Positions 16,867 through 25,307 of a DNA stretch of 64,000 bases are shown piece after piece. Location of the stretch: positions 682,001-746,000 of the forward strand of contig OZ257137.1 of the NCBI GenBank assembly GCA_965279115.1, given 5' to 3'. The stretch comes from JAEUOS01 sp965279115. Its GTDB lineage: Bacteria; Pseudomonadota; Gammaproteobacteria; Burkholderiales; JAEUOS01. The notes under the pieces are model-generated. The model did not search any database. It had not been told where the DNA came from and saw only the letters and a list, made by a program, of their open reading frames with translations. The translations under genes and the position numbers were made by a program. The number at the start of each line of letters is the position of its first letter. The stretch's first letter is position 1.

Positions 16867-17328
16867 ATGACAAGTTCCAACCCCGGCAACCCCCTGATCG
16901 GCGGCTGGCAGTTGCAGCACTGGGAAATCACCTACGGCGACGGCCGCAAGCCCACGCTGCCTTTCGGCGCCGGTGCCGGCGGCCTCATCGTCTATGCCCC
17001 GGACGGCTGGATGAACGCGAGCATCGCACGCGCCGGGCGCAAGTCCTTGAGCTCGGAATCCGCCAAGACAGCACCGGCAGATGAACGCCTAGCGGCCTTC
17101 GACAGCTTTTTCAGCTACGGCGGGCGTTACCGCCTGCTGCGCGAAGAAGGTCTGGATTACGTGATCCACAGCGTCACGCAGTCGGTCAATCCCAACCTGG
17201 TGGGCACCGAGCAGAAGCGGCGCATGGAGTTCGGCGCGGACGGCAGCCTGACGCTCTCGGCCACCGACCATCTGCCCGGCACCCAGGTCACCCGCCTGCA
17301 CCGCTTGACATGGAAACGCGTGCCATGA
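16867..17328 (+). CDS. Lipocalin-like domain protein
   Basis: Protein of 153 residues with no signal peptide. The start L-I-G-G-W-Q-L, the G-L-I-V-Y-A-P-D-G-W-M-N block and the closing RLHRLTWKR resemble the bacterial lipocalin-like family often found in catabolic neighbourhoods, where the ligand or reaction is unknown. It begins seven bases after panC and overlaps the next gene by four bases, so it belongs to the same transcription unit. Its link to coenzyme A synthesis is not established. Confidence 0.7.
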   Translation: MTSSNPGNPLIGGWQLQHWEITYGDGRKPTLPFGAGAGGLIVYAPDGWMNASIARAGRKSLSSESAKTAPADERLAAFDSFFSYGGRYRLLREEGLDYVIHSVTQSVNPNLVGTEQKRRMEFGADGSLTLSATDHLPGTQVTRLHRLTWKRVP

Positions 17329-18494
17329 GCCGCGACCAGGCGGGCCCGCCGGACGGTGCCGGACCATTGATCGCGGCCATTTTCAGCGGCCGGTCGCCGC
17401 GCCCGCCGGTGGGCGCTCTGCTCGGCTCGGAATATGTCGCCTACGACATCGCCAGCGGCACGGTGCACATGCGCTTCACGGCGGCAGCGTCGTTCGTCAA
17501 CCCCGCCGGCATGGTGCATGGCGGCATGCTCGCTGCGATGATGGATGAATTGCTTGCCGTGACCATGACGGCGACCATGCGCGAAGGCCAGTTCAATGTG
17601 ACCCTGGACCTTGGCACCCGTTTTCTCAAGGCCGCACAGACCGGCGTGATCGAGGGGCACGGCAAGGTGGTCAAGCGCGGCCGCAGCGTCGGCTTCGCCG
17701 AAGGCGAATTGCGCAACGCCGCAGGCGAAGTCCTGGCCCGCGGCAACGCCACCATGCAGATCCAGGATGGTTTTCCCGTGCAATCCAGGCCGGCGAAAGA
17801 AGGCATGAACATACCTGCAATTCACGACCCGAAGGCCGATGCCGCACGGGTGATCGAAACCGTCGCCAATGGCGGTGTCGCCGTGTTTCCGGTCGACGTG
17901 GGCTACGCCATCGTCGGCAACAGCGAATCCGCCATCGCCCGCGTGTTCGCATGCAAGAAGCGCAGCTTCGAGAAGGCCTGCGGCATGTTCAGCAACCGCG
18001 ACATGTTCATGGCGCTGGCCCGCGTAGGCGAGCGCGAGGTGGCGATCGTCGATTCCATCACCCGCAAGCACGGCCTGCCGTTCTCGGTGGTGGTGCCCTA
18101 CCATGTCGACCATCCGTTCTTCTCGAACCTGACCGAGCTCACCCGCGAGCGCTCCTCGCGCGGCGACACCATCGACATGCTCCTCAATGTCGGGGCGCTC
18201 AACGAGGAAATCGCGCGCCTGTCGTGGGAGCGCGGCATGCCGGTGCTGGGTTCCTCTGCCAACACCTCGCTGTCCGGCAGCAAGTACCGCTTCACCGACG
18301 TGGAGCAACCGGTGCGCGACGAGGCCGACCTGACCATCGACTATGGCGACACCAAGTACTCGCATCCCGACGGCATGGGCAGTTCCATCATCGCCCTGCC
18401 GAGCCTGAAACCGATCCGCCGCGGCATCATGTTCGACCGCATCTGCGACATCATCGCCGCCGAGTTCGGCACCGATCCACGTACATTGGGCTGA
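17325..18494 (+). CDS. Fused hotdog thioesterase (PaaI-like) and YrdC/Sua5-like domain protein
   Basis: One uninterrupted frame of 389 residues carries two unrelated folds. Residues about 20-148 are a PaaI-type hotdog thioesterase with NPAGMVHGGM (His65-Gly66-Gly67) and the acidic helix residue in MMDELL. Residues about 165-389 are a Sua5/YciO/YrdC domain with VFPVDVGYAIVG, the basic FACKKRSFEKACG block and SSANTSLSG. An internal ATG at 17805 (Met161) begins the second domain and has purines very close upstream, so a separate second product is possible. The gene overlaps its upstream and downstream neighbours. YrdC relatives make threonylcarbamoyl-AMP for tRNA, but this may be a YciO-like paralogue. 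Absence of a stop between the domains is seen directly; a functional link is inference. Confidence 0.75.
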   Translation: MSRDQAGPPDGAGPLIAAIFSGRSPRPPVGALLGSEYVAYDIASGTVHMRFTAAASFVNPAGMVHGGMLAAMMDELLAVTMTATMREGQFNVTLDLGTRFLKAAQTGVIEGHGKVVKRGRSVGFAEGELRNAAGEVLARGNATMQIQDGFPVQSRPAKEGMNIPAIHDPKADAARVIETVANGGVAVFPVDVGYAIVGNSESAIARVFACKKRSFEKACGMFSNRDMFMALARVGEREVAIVDSITRKHGLPFSVVVPYHVDHPFFSNLTELTRERSSRGDTIDMLLNVGALNEEIARLSWERGMPVLGSSANTSLSGSKYRFTDVEQPVRDEADLTIDYGDTKYSHPDGMGSSIIALPSLKPIRRGIMFDRICDIIAAEFGTDPRTLG

Positions 18495-19498
18495 TGCACA
18501 TGCACACGGCTGCCGACTGTCTTGCGAGACTCCTCGCACACGCCTTGCGCGTGACGATCATGCTGGCATGCATAGGCCCGGGCGTTGCATGTGCCGCCGA
18601 TTTTCCCGCCCGCGCGGTAACCATCGTGGTGCCCTACGCTGCAGGTGGCGGCGGCGACGTGCTGGCACGCATGTATGGCGCAAGGCTCAAGGCGAAACTC
18701 GGCCAGAACGTGCTGGTCGACAACAAGCCCGGCGCCGGCACGCTGATCGGCTCGGAATTCGTAGCCCGGGCCGCGCCTGACGGCCACACGCTGCTCCTGA
18801 CCACCAACAGCCTGCTGATCGCGCCCATCCTCAACGCCGCGGCCGCGAAGTTCGACCCGGTGCGCGACTTCGCCCCGGTGGTGCCCATCGGCGCCATCGC
18901 CATCGTGCTGGCCGCGCATCCGGCGGTGCCTTACAGCAACGCCGCCGAACTGATCACCCATCTCAAACGCAACCCGGGCCGCGCCAGTTTCGGGTCCGCC
19001 GGCGCCGGCGGCATCACCCATCTGTCCGGCGAACTATTCAAGGCCCGCGCCGGCGTGGCCATGACCCATGTCCCCTACAAGGGTGCCGCTCCGGCGCTGA
19101 CCGACCTGATGGGCGGTCAGATCGACATGCTGTTCGACGCCGTCATCACGGCGCACCCGCACATCAGGAGCGGCAAGCTCAAGGCGCTGGGCATGGCGAA
19201 CGCGACGCGCTGGGCAGGCGCACCGGAGATCCCGACCATCGCCGAATCGGGATTGCCGGGCTTCGAGGTCAGCGGCTGGTATGGCGTACTAGCGCCGGCA
19301 GCCACGCCGGCCGCCGCGCTCGAGCGCCTGAACGCGGCTTCCAACGACATCATCCGGGATGCGGATTTCGCCGCCAGGTTGCAGGCGGCCGGCCTGTCCC
19401 CGATGGGTGGCGACCTGGAGAACTACCGCAGGATCATGCGCAACGATTTCGCCACCTGGCAAAAGGTGATCAGGGACGGCAACATCACCATGCAGTAG
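18494..19498 (+). CDS. Bug-family tripartite tricarboxylate transporter receptor
   Basis: Periplasmic receptor of 334 residues. Signal peptide 1-34 (cleavage near VACAAD), opening FPARAVTIVVPY, a glycine-rich A-G-G-G-G-D, VDNKPGAGTLIG and APDGHTLL. The start at 18494 shares one base with the stop of the thioesterase-YrdC gene (TGATG), so translation is coupled. A carboxylate receptor at the tail of a housekeeping operon is unexpected. A second ATG two codons later is possible. Confidence 0.88.
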   Translation: MHMHTAADCLARLLAHALRVTIMLACIGPGVACAADFPARAVTIVVPYAAGGGGDVLARMYGARLKAKLGQNVLVDNKPGAGTLIGSEFVARAAPDGHTLLLTTNSLLIAPILNAAAAKFDPVRDFAPVVPIGAIAIVLAAHPAVPYSNAAELITHLKRNPGRASFGSAGAGGITHLSGELFKARAGVAMTHVPYKGAAPALTDLMGGQIDMLFDAVITAHPHIRSGKLKALGMANATRWAGAPEIPTIAESGLPGFEVSGWYGVLAPAATPAAALERLNAASNDIIRDADFAARLQAAGLSPMGGDLENYRRIMRNDFATWQKVIRDGNITMQ

Positions 19499-19539
19499 CC
19501 GTCAGCGGATGCCGGCACGGCGCATTTGCCACCTGCCCG

Positions 19540-20670
19540 TCACGCGTCCGCCACAAATGCCTGGTCGGTATTGAACCTGGGCGAAAGCAGCAGCGGCGCG
19601 CCGTCGGTCACCAGCACCATGTCCTGGACGTGCCAGAAGTTGACATGCGGCTCCAGGGCCAGCACCATGCCGGCCTCCAGAACATGCGGACTCTTGCGCC
19701 GCAGGATCGGTTCCTGCTGGTGCCACCAGGTCCCCACGCTGTGGCCGATCAGCATATGGTGGTCGGGCCATCCCGCCTTGCGGTATTCCCCCATCGTGAA
19801 TGCCCACAGCTCGTGCACATCCTGGCCGGCACGACAACGATCGATCACCTTGCGATGCACATCCAGGTTGATGGCGTAATCGCGCTTCTGCTCCGCCGTC
19901 GGCGTGCCGACAATCACGGTGCGCGACTGGTGCCCGGGATAACCCAGAAGGTAGGCCACGTAGTCGGTACGTATGGCATCGCCGCGCTCGATCACCATGT
20001 CGCTCTCGCCGCCATAGGGAACGGTGTTGCGGAACACGTTGAGGATGCCGTGCGCCCATTCGAACCCGAGGCGCAGGCAGGTGCCCATCATGTCGGCATG
20101 GACCTTGCGCTCGGTATCGCCGACGCGGATGCGGCTGAACACCTCAAGATAGGCATCATCAAGCAGGTCGGCAGCGCGGCGGATCTGCGCGACTTCCGCA
20201 TCGGTCTTGATCCAGCGCACCCGGTCCATCAGATCGGTGCACTCGGTCATGCGCATGTTGGGCAGGGCCGCCTGGATCAGTTCCCAGTGCGAGGCGCTGA
20301 AGTAGTCCTTCTCGAACCCCACCCGCGCGGCAGCCAGTCCCATGCCGCGCATGACATCGGCCAATTTTTCCTGTGGTGAGTCGACATAGGCTTCGTAGAG
20401 AACGACCTCATCGATCCAGCCATCCCGCTCGGCCAGGCCGGCGGCGATCTTGTTGCCGACGATCACCGGTTTGCCGTTGCGCGGCCATACCAGCACCACC
20501 GGCCGGGTCGAATCGGTCAGATCCACATGCCGTTGCAGGGTTCCGGGGTACACCACCCCCGAGAGGTAGGTGAAGTTCTGTCCGGAGCGCAAAACCAGCG
20601 CATCCAGTTTCGCCTCGTCCATGAGCGCATTCAGACGCCCGATGTTCGCAATGTTCTCCCGCCTTGCCAT
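19540..20670 (-). CDS. M24-family peptidase-like enzyme (Xaa-Pro peptidase/creatinase fold)
   Basis: Pita-bread-fold protein of 376 residues: N-terminal creatinase-type domain (about 1-135) and C-terminal M24 domain. Candidate metal or active-site residues are Asp in IRTDYVAY, His in MLIGHSVGTWWHQQ and Glu in LALEPHVNF; the first ligand positions are less standard than in aminopeptidase P, so a creatinase-like hydrolase is possible. The start at 20670 has GGAG upstream. It follows a Bug receptor gene with four bases between them, which suggests that its substrate is a small acid or amide taken up by that receptor rather than a peptide (inference). Confidence 0.8.
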   Translation of the reverse strand: MARRENIANIGRLNALMDEAKLDALVLRSGQNFTYLSGVVYPGTLQRHVDLTDSTRPVVLVWPRNGKPVIVGNKIAAGLAERDGWIDEVVLYEAYVDSPQEKLADVMRGMGLAAARVGFEKDYFSASHWELIQAALPNMRMTECTDLMDRVRWIKTDAEVAQIRRAADLLDDAYLEVFSRIRVGDTERKVHADMMGTCLRLGFEWAHGILNVFRNTVPYGGESDMVIERGDAIRTDYVAYLLGYPGHQSRTVIVGTPTAEQKRDYAINLDVHRKVIDRCRAGQDVHELWAFTMGEYRKAGWPDHHMLIGHSVGTWWHQQEPILRRKSPHVLEAGMVLALEPHVNFWHVQDMVLVTDGAPLLLSPRFNTDQAFVADA

Positions 20671-20674
20671 ATGC

Positions 20675-21649
20675 CTACTCCGGTTGGATACCCGCTGTCT
20701 TGACGATGCGGGCGAACTTGTCGTACTCCGCCTTGAGCATCGCCCCGTACTGTTCGGGCGAGGAAACGAACACTTCCAGGCCCTGTGCCGTGACCTTGTC
20801 GCGGAAATCCGCTGTCGCCAGGATCTTCCCGACCTCGGCATTGAGCCGCTCCACCGCCGCCTTCGGCGTGCCGCCGGGTGCCAGCAGGCCGAACCACAAG
20901 CCTACGTCAAATCCCGGCAGCCCGGCCTGGGTAAACGTGGGCACCCTGGGGTCGGCGAACGCGGTCTCGCCGGAGATCGCAAGGGCCCTGAGCTTGCCCG
21001 CGCGGACGTTGCCCAGCACCGTAGCCGGGGTCTGGAAGGAGAGTTGCGCCTGGCCGCCCATCACGTCCGCCACCGCCGGCGCCGCCCCCTTGTAAGGAAT
21101 ATGCACCAGCTTCACGCCTGCAAGGTTGTTGAAAAGTTCCGTTGCGAGCTGGTTGATCGAACCGCCGGGCGCGGCGCTATTGAGCGCGCCCGGCCTGGCT
21201 TTGGCCAGTGCGATGAATTCCTGCAGGCTGGTAGCCGGTACCGTCGGTCCCACGACCAGAAACAGCCCGGTACGGGCGAGTGACGCAACCGGCGCGAAGT
21301 CCCCGACCGACTGGAATGGCAACGGCGCCTTCGACAAATGTGGCACCAGCACGTGCGAATTGCCGGGCAGCAGCAGCGTATGCCCGTCCTTTTCGGCGGC
21401 CAGCAAGGCCTGCGAGGCGATGACCGTGTTGCCGCCCGGCCGGTTCTCGACCACCACCGTCTGGCCGAGGGCGTCTCCGAGTCTCGGCGCCAGCATGCGC
21501 GCCAGGATGTCGTTGGTGCCACCCGGCGAAAAAGGAACGATGATGCGCAACGACTTGCCTGGAAATGCCGTCTGCGCCAGTGCCATGCCGGCCGGCGAGG
21601 TCAGCAAGGTCAGCACTATGGGGAAGATCAATCTCGCCAGGGTGGTCAT
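20675..21649 (-). CDS. Bug-family tripartite tricarboxylate transporter receptor
   Basis: Periplasmic receptor of 324 residues with signal peptide 1-25 (MALAQ), opening FPGKSLRIIVPFSPGG, T-N-D-I-L-A segment, VENRPGGNTVIA and the later VHIPYKGAAPAVADVMGGQ block. First gene of a pair with the M24-type enzyme. The start at 21649 marks the signal peptide; the frame extends upstream without similarity. GGAG lies about eleven bases before the ATG. Confidence 0.9.
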   Translation of the reverse strand: MTTLARLIFPIVLTLLTSPAGMALAQTAFPGKSLRIIVPFSPGGTNDILARMLAPRLGDALGQTVVVENRPGGNTVIASQALLAAEKDGHTLLLPGNSHVLVPHLSKAPLPFQSVGDFAPVASLARTGLFLVVGPTVPATSLQEFIALAKARPGALNSAAPGGSINQLATELFNNLAGVKLVHIPYKGAAPAVADVMGGQAQLSFQTPATVLGNVRAGKLRALAISGETAFADPRVPTFTQAGLPGFDVGLWFGLLAPGGTPKAAVERLNAEVGKILATADFRDKVTAQGLEVFVSSPEQYGAMLKAEYDKFARIVKTAGIQPE

Positions 21650-21979
21650 GGTGTAGGTACGCTCCGGTTGGGCAGGTTCGCAGGGAGTTGCGCTTCGTTT
21701 GACAGCGCGTGAATGCCATCGGCTCCAAAGCAATGGCCATGCCGTTCCGATCTGCCTTGACGTCAACCTGCACGCCGGATCGGCCCCGTCCGCGCCAATT
21801 GTCCGCAATCATATGCGCGAAGGCCGCCGCAAATCCAGTACAGGATTTCGCAAAACGGGAACAACGACAGCGCTTGACAGCGGCAAGCGCGATCCCTGTT
21901 TGTGCATGACAACGTCGGCAACACCAGGGTATGACTGCGCGCGGCCGAAGTGACACGCGCCGCGCTCCACCGGCAGTGC
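21650..21979. other. Intergenic region upstream of Bug-M24 pair
   Basis: Spacer of 330 bases between two minus-strand units. It should hold the promoter of the Bug-M24 pair. The only clear structure is the ten-base palindrome at 21757-21766. No RNA gene and no convincing small coding frame was seen. Confidence 0.5.
21757..21766. promoter_or_regulatory. Palindrome TTGACGTCAA upstream of Bug-M24 pair
   Basis: Perfect ten-base palindrome 107 bases ahead of the Bug start at 21649, without extension of the arms. Could be part of an operator; on the minus strand its TTGACG could alternatively serve as a -35 hexamer, though no good -10 partner was recognised. Confidence 0.28.
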
Positions 21980-22438
21980 CTATCGCGCCTGCAACGGTAC
22001 CTGCGCCGCGCCCACTTGGGCTGATGTATTTCGTGGAGCAGGCCGCCCGGCGGCCGCCCCGGAGGCGACGGGCCTGGCTGCCACCACCATCGCGACACGC
22101 TCGGTCTTGCGGCAGTCGGGATTGCCGCCGCAGGATGCCGCAAGTACCCGGACGAGCTTGTAGGTCAGGCGCCTATCCTTGCCGATCAGCGATGGTTCTT
22201 GAGAGCAGATCTCGAAGTCCGCCGCTTCGGTGAATTCCCGACCGGCACGGTCTGTCATCACCATGTAGCAGGCGGCATCGCCGTCCTGCAATTCCGTGAC
22301 CCGGGCCAGGGTGGCCTTGGTCTCACCGCCGATCTTCACGCTGTCGGCGGGATTGGCTGTCGCCACCTGCGCGAATCCGGCGCCGGCCCCGCCAAACGCC
22401 GCCGCCAGCAGGCCCGCGACGACAAGCATCGCATGCAT
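21980..22438 (-). CDS. Exported protein of unknown function with four cysteines
   Basis: Not recognised. It has 152 residues, with a signal peptide at about 1-24 (cleavage near GFAQV). The mature part has four Cys residues (in DAACYM, FEICSQ, AASCGG and NPDCRK), suggesting two disulfides in the periplasm, and an Ala/Pro-rich tail. It starts five bases after the stop of the hemopexin-like gene on the same strand, so the two are probably cotranscribed and may work together outside the cytoplasm. The ATG at 22438 was chosen to give the signal peptide. Confidence 0.6.
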   Translation of the reverse strand: MHAMLVVAGLLAAAFGGAGAGFAQVATANPADSVKIGGETKATLARVTELQDGDAACYMVMTDRAGREFTEAADFEICSQEPSLIGKDRRLTYKLVRVLAASCGGNPDCRKTERVAMVVAARPVASGAAAGRPAPRNTSAQVGAAQVPLQAR

Positions 22439-22443
22439 ACCCT

Positions 22444-23184
22444 TCACGGCATTCTCTGCGAGGTACGCTGGCGGTTGAACACCTGCGCCATGCCGGGCCA
22501 ATTCGAGTCGCTGATGCGCTTGGGGTAGCCCGGATCGATGCGGTCGCTGGCGATGTCGTAGCGGATGTACGAGTTGTCATCCAGGAACATGTAGGCCTTG
22601 TTGTTCTCCCAGTTGATCATGCCCGCCAGGCGTCCGGCATAGGGCTCCAGGCCCGGCCAGGTCTCGCGGCTGATCGCCTTCGGATAGCCCGGGTCCACCT
22701 GGTGGGTGGTCAGGTCGTAGCGTACATACATGCCGTTGGAGAGGAAGAACTGGACCTTGTTGCCCCAGTTGAGCGCGCCGAACAGCTGCCTGGCATGGCG
22801 ACCCAGGCCGCGGAAGTTCGTATCGTCCACCGGCTTGGGATAACCGGGATCGACACGGTCGCTGCGGATGTCGTAGCGCAGGTATTCGCCATTGGACAGA
22901 AAGAAGTAGGCCTTGCCGCCCGAACCATTGAAGGCCGCCGTGATCTGGCGACCGTAACGTCCCATGCCCGGCCAGGTTTCATCGGTGACCGGCTTGGGAT
23001 AGCCGGGGTCGACACGGTTGGCCGGGATGTCGTAACGCAGGTAAGTGCCGTCCGAGAGGAAGAACTGCGCCTTGCCGTTGCCCCAATGGATGGCGGAGGT
23101 GACGAACGGCGCGGCGTGCGCCGCGGCGGCGGCGAACATCAGGATCAACGCCGGCAGGTATTCGCGGAACAGGGCTCGGATCAT
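22444..23184 (-). CDS. Exported four-repeat hemopexin-like protein
   Basis: A 246-residue protein made of a signal peptide (1-24, ending AAHAAP) and four tandem repeats of about 50 residues starting near 38, 91, 143 and 196. Each repeat has an aromatic strand (QFFLSDG, YFFLSNG, QFFLSNG, YMFLDDN), then YLRYDI or a close variant, then VDPGYPK (IDPGYPK in the last), and a tryptophan or phenylalanine before PGM/RGL/PGL. This matches the hemopexin repeat and predicts a four-bladed beta-propeller. Bacterial hemopexin-like proteins are rare and mostly uncharacterised; ligand and partner are unknown. It is followed after five bases by a small Cys-containing exported protein. Confidence 0.78.
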   Translation of the reverse strand: MIRALFREYLPALILMFAAAAAHAAPFVTSAIHWGNGKAQFFLSDGTYLRYDIPANRVDPGYPKPVTDETWPGMGRYGRQITAAFNGSGGKAYFFLSNGEYLRYDIRSDRVDPGYPKPVDDTNFRGLGRHARQLFGALNWGNKVQFFLSNGMYVRYDLTTHQVDPGYPKAISRETWPGLEPYAGRLAGMINWENNKAYMFLDDNSYIRYDIASDRIDPGYPKRISDSNWPGMAQVFNRQRTSQRMP

Positions 23185-23368
23185 TGGAATTGCCTCGGGA
23201 AGTGATGGCGATACCTGCGCTCAACGGCTTTCGGTGTGGAAACATGAGGGGAGACCCGCGTGGCGGCCGGTTCCCCGCGCTATTCGCAGGATGGGCGACC
23301 GCCGCAAGGCACGAAACTCGTATCTCCTGACGCCGTCTCCCGGGCACTTGGCCTCCGACTGGAAACCG

Positions 23369-23938
23369 ATGAATCCGAACGCCCGCCTGTCCCGCTTACT
23401 GCTTTCCCTTGCATGTTGCTCCGGCAATCCGGCCATGGCGCAAATGCAGCAGGACCCTTCTTGGGCGTTCAAGGACTGGCGCGCCTTCGCCGAAGGCCCG
23501 GTGCGGGCGCGGCAATGCGGTGCGTTAACCGGCGGGGATGGCAGCCCCAGCCTCAGGGTGAGCGCAGCAGCATCCGACGAGGTCGCGATCTTCTTTGCCG
23601 AGCCGACCTCGCGTGGCATTCGACCAGCCATGAAGGCCGATGACCGCATCGGTTTCCGGCTGGACGACAAGCGCGCGTCGGTCTTCGAGGCCACCGTGGT
23701 CAATGTGGGCGTGGACAAGGACGGCATTCCCTATGCCAACGCCGGACTTTCGGGCCCAAGCGCTGCCATCATGATCACCGCCATGCGCGCTGCGACATCG
23801 GTCAAGGTTGTGAGTCTGGACAGGCGCAGCGGCAAACAGTCCGCGTTTCACGAATTTTCCCTCGCCGGTTTCACTGCCAATTTCCTGAAACTGTCGGAAT
23901 GGTGCGGATTTGACGCCAACCGCCTGAAGCAGTCCTGA
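23369..23938 (+). CDS. Exported protein of unknown function
   Basis: Not recognised. It has 189 residues, with a signal peptide at about 1-24 (cleavage near PAMAQ). The mature part has two Cys residues (RARQCGAL and SEWCGFD) that could form one disulfide, and alternating strand-like segments such as VAIFFAEP and FEATVVNVGV, suggesting a small beta protein. The ATG at 23369 was chosen because it opens a good signal sequence; the ribosome site is weak. It is divergent from the hemopexin-like gene and precedes the Rieske oxygenase genes by about 100 bases, but no link is evident. Confidence 0.55.
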   Translation: MNPNARLSRLLLSLACCSGNPAMAQMQQDPSWAFKDWRAFAEGPVRARQCGALTGGDGSPSLRVSAAASDEVAIFFAEPTSRGIRPAMKADDRIGFRLDDKRASVFEATVVNVGVDKDGIPYANAGLSGPSAAIMITAMRAATSVKVVSLDRRSGKQSAFHEFSLAGFTANFLKLSEWCGFDANRLKQS

Positions 23939-24041
23939 TCCGACGTCCCGGCCTGGCTGCCACGACCATTCGATTGACCCTGCCACTTTCGGGGTTGATA
24001 ATTGATGCCGGCCGGTGGCCATCGCCGTGCAGGGAGCAGGT

Positions 24042-25307
24042 ATGCCAATCGAAGTGAACTGGGAGCGCGACGACTATTCGCGCGTTCCATACCGCCTTTA
24101 TCACGACCCCGAGGTATACGCCGAGGAAATGCGGCGCATCTTCCGCGGCCCGTGCTGGAGCTACCTGTGCCTGGAAGCCGAAATCCCCAATCCCGGAGAT
24201 TTCCGCACCGTATGGATAGGCGACACCCCGGTGGTGGTTTCGCGCGCGACCGACGCGGCCGGCGGTGCGATCCATGCCTTCGTCAACCGCTGTTCGCACC
24301 GCGGCGCGCAGATCGTGCGCAGGACCCACGGCAATGCGCCCGAACACGTCTGCATCTACCACCGCTGGTGCTACCGCACCGACGGCGAGCTCATCGGCAT
24401 CCCGTTCCGGCGCGGCCTGAAAGGCGAAGGCGGCATGCCGAAGGACTTCGACATGGCGGCCGTTTCACCGCAGCGGCTCAAGGTCGCCAACGTCAACGGC
24501 ATGCTGTTCGGCACCTTTTCGGAAGAAGCCGAATCGATCGAGGACTACCTCGGCGAATTCGGCATGGGCATGGTCAGGCGCTTCTTCCACAAGCCCATCA
24601 GGATCCTCGGGTACTCGCGGCAACTGATCCGCGGCAACTGGAAGCTCTACGCCGAGAATCTGCGCGACACGTATCACGCGAGCCTCCTGCACGAGTTCTT
24701 CGTCACCTACGGCGTGGACCGCGCCACGCAGAAGGGCGGTGTCAAGATGGACGCGCGCCACCGCCACAACATGAACCACGCCTACACCGCGACCGACACC
24801 CAGGAAGAGGCGAAAGCGGCCTACGCCGGCACCGCGGGGGTCAAGCTGGACCGCATGCGCCTGCGCGACACCAAGCTCCTGCAGCACACCCCTGAATTCG
24901 CCGACCGCATGAACCTGGCGGGCCCGACCTTCTTTCCCAATTGCATCATCATCCAGATCAACCACTCCATCGCCACGCGACAGATCCGCCCCAAGGGCGT
25001 GGACGGCGTGGAGATTTTCCAGACCGTGTTCGGCTTCGCCGACGACACGCCGGAAATGACGCGCCACCGCCTGCTCTCGGCCAACCTGGTCGGGCCGGCC
25101 GGCTTCGTGAGCATGGAGGATGGCGAGGCCATCGAGATCATCCAGAAATCCACCCTCAACGATCCCGACGCCGCCAACATCATCGAGATGGGCGGACGCG
25201 GGGCCATCACCGACCTCGAACATCGCGTGACCGAAACCCCGGTGCGCGGCTTCTGGTCCTACTGGGCCGAACTGATGGGCGTGGAAGCCCCGGGAGGTGT
25301 GCGGTGA
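24042..25307 (+). CDS. Rieske aromatic-ring-hydroxylating oxygenase, alpha subunit
   Basis: Catalytic subunit of 421 residues. Rieske [2Fe-2S] ligands are Cys84-X-His86 (NRCSHRG) and Cys104-X2-His107 (CIYHRWC). The mononuclear iron site is in NWKLYAENLRDTYHASLLH, with the bridging Asp209 and His212 and His217 as ligands; the third ligand is an acidic residue near the C-terminus. These enzymes add O2 to aromatic rings to give cis-diols or phenols. AGGGAG six bases ahead supports the ATG at 24042. The beta subunit overlaps it downstream; no ferredoxin or reductase gene is present in the window. Confidence 0.92.
   Translation: MPIEVNWERDDYSRVPYRLYHDPEVYAEEMRRIFRGPCWSYLCLEAEIPNPGDFRTVWIGDTPVVVSRATDAAGGAIHAFVNRCSHRGAQIVRRTHGNAPEHVCIYHRWCYRTDGELIGIPFRRGLKGEGGMPKDFDMAAVSPQRLKVANVNGMLFGTFSEEAESIEDYLGEFGMGMVRRFFHKPIRILGYSRQLIRGNWKLYAENLRDTYHASLLHEFFVTYGVDRATQKGGVKMDARHRHNMNHAYTATDTQEEAKAAYAGTAGVKLDRMRLRDTKLLQHTPEFADRMNLAGPTFFPNCIIIQINHSIATRQIRPKGVDGVEIFQTVFGFADDTPEMTRHRLLSANLVGPAGFVSMEDGEAIEIIQKSTLNDPDAANIIEMGGRGAITDLEHRVTETPVRGFWSYWAELMGVEAPGGVR

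Noticed and set aside
14526..16931. Open minus-strand frame of 801 codons
   Set aside because: Covers folK, DUF486, dgk and panC on the opposite strand; those genes have clear motifs and this frame has none.
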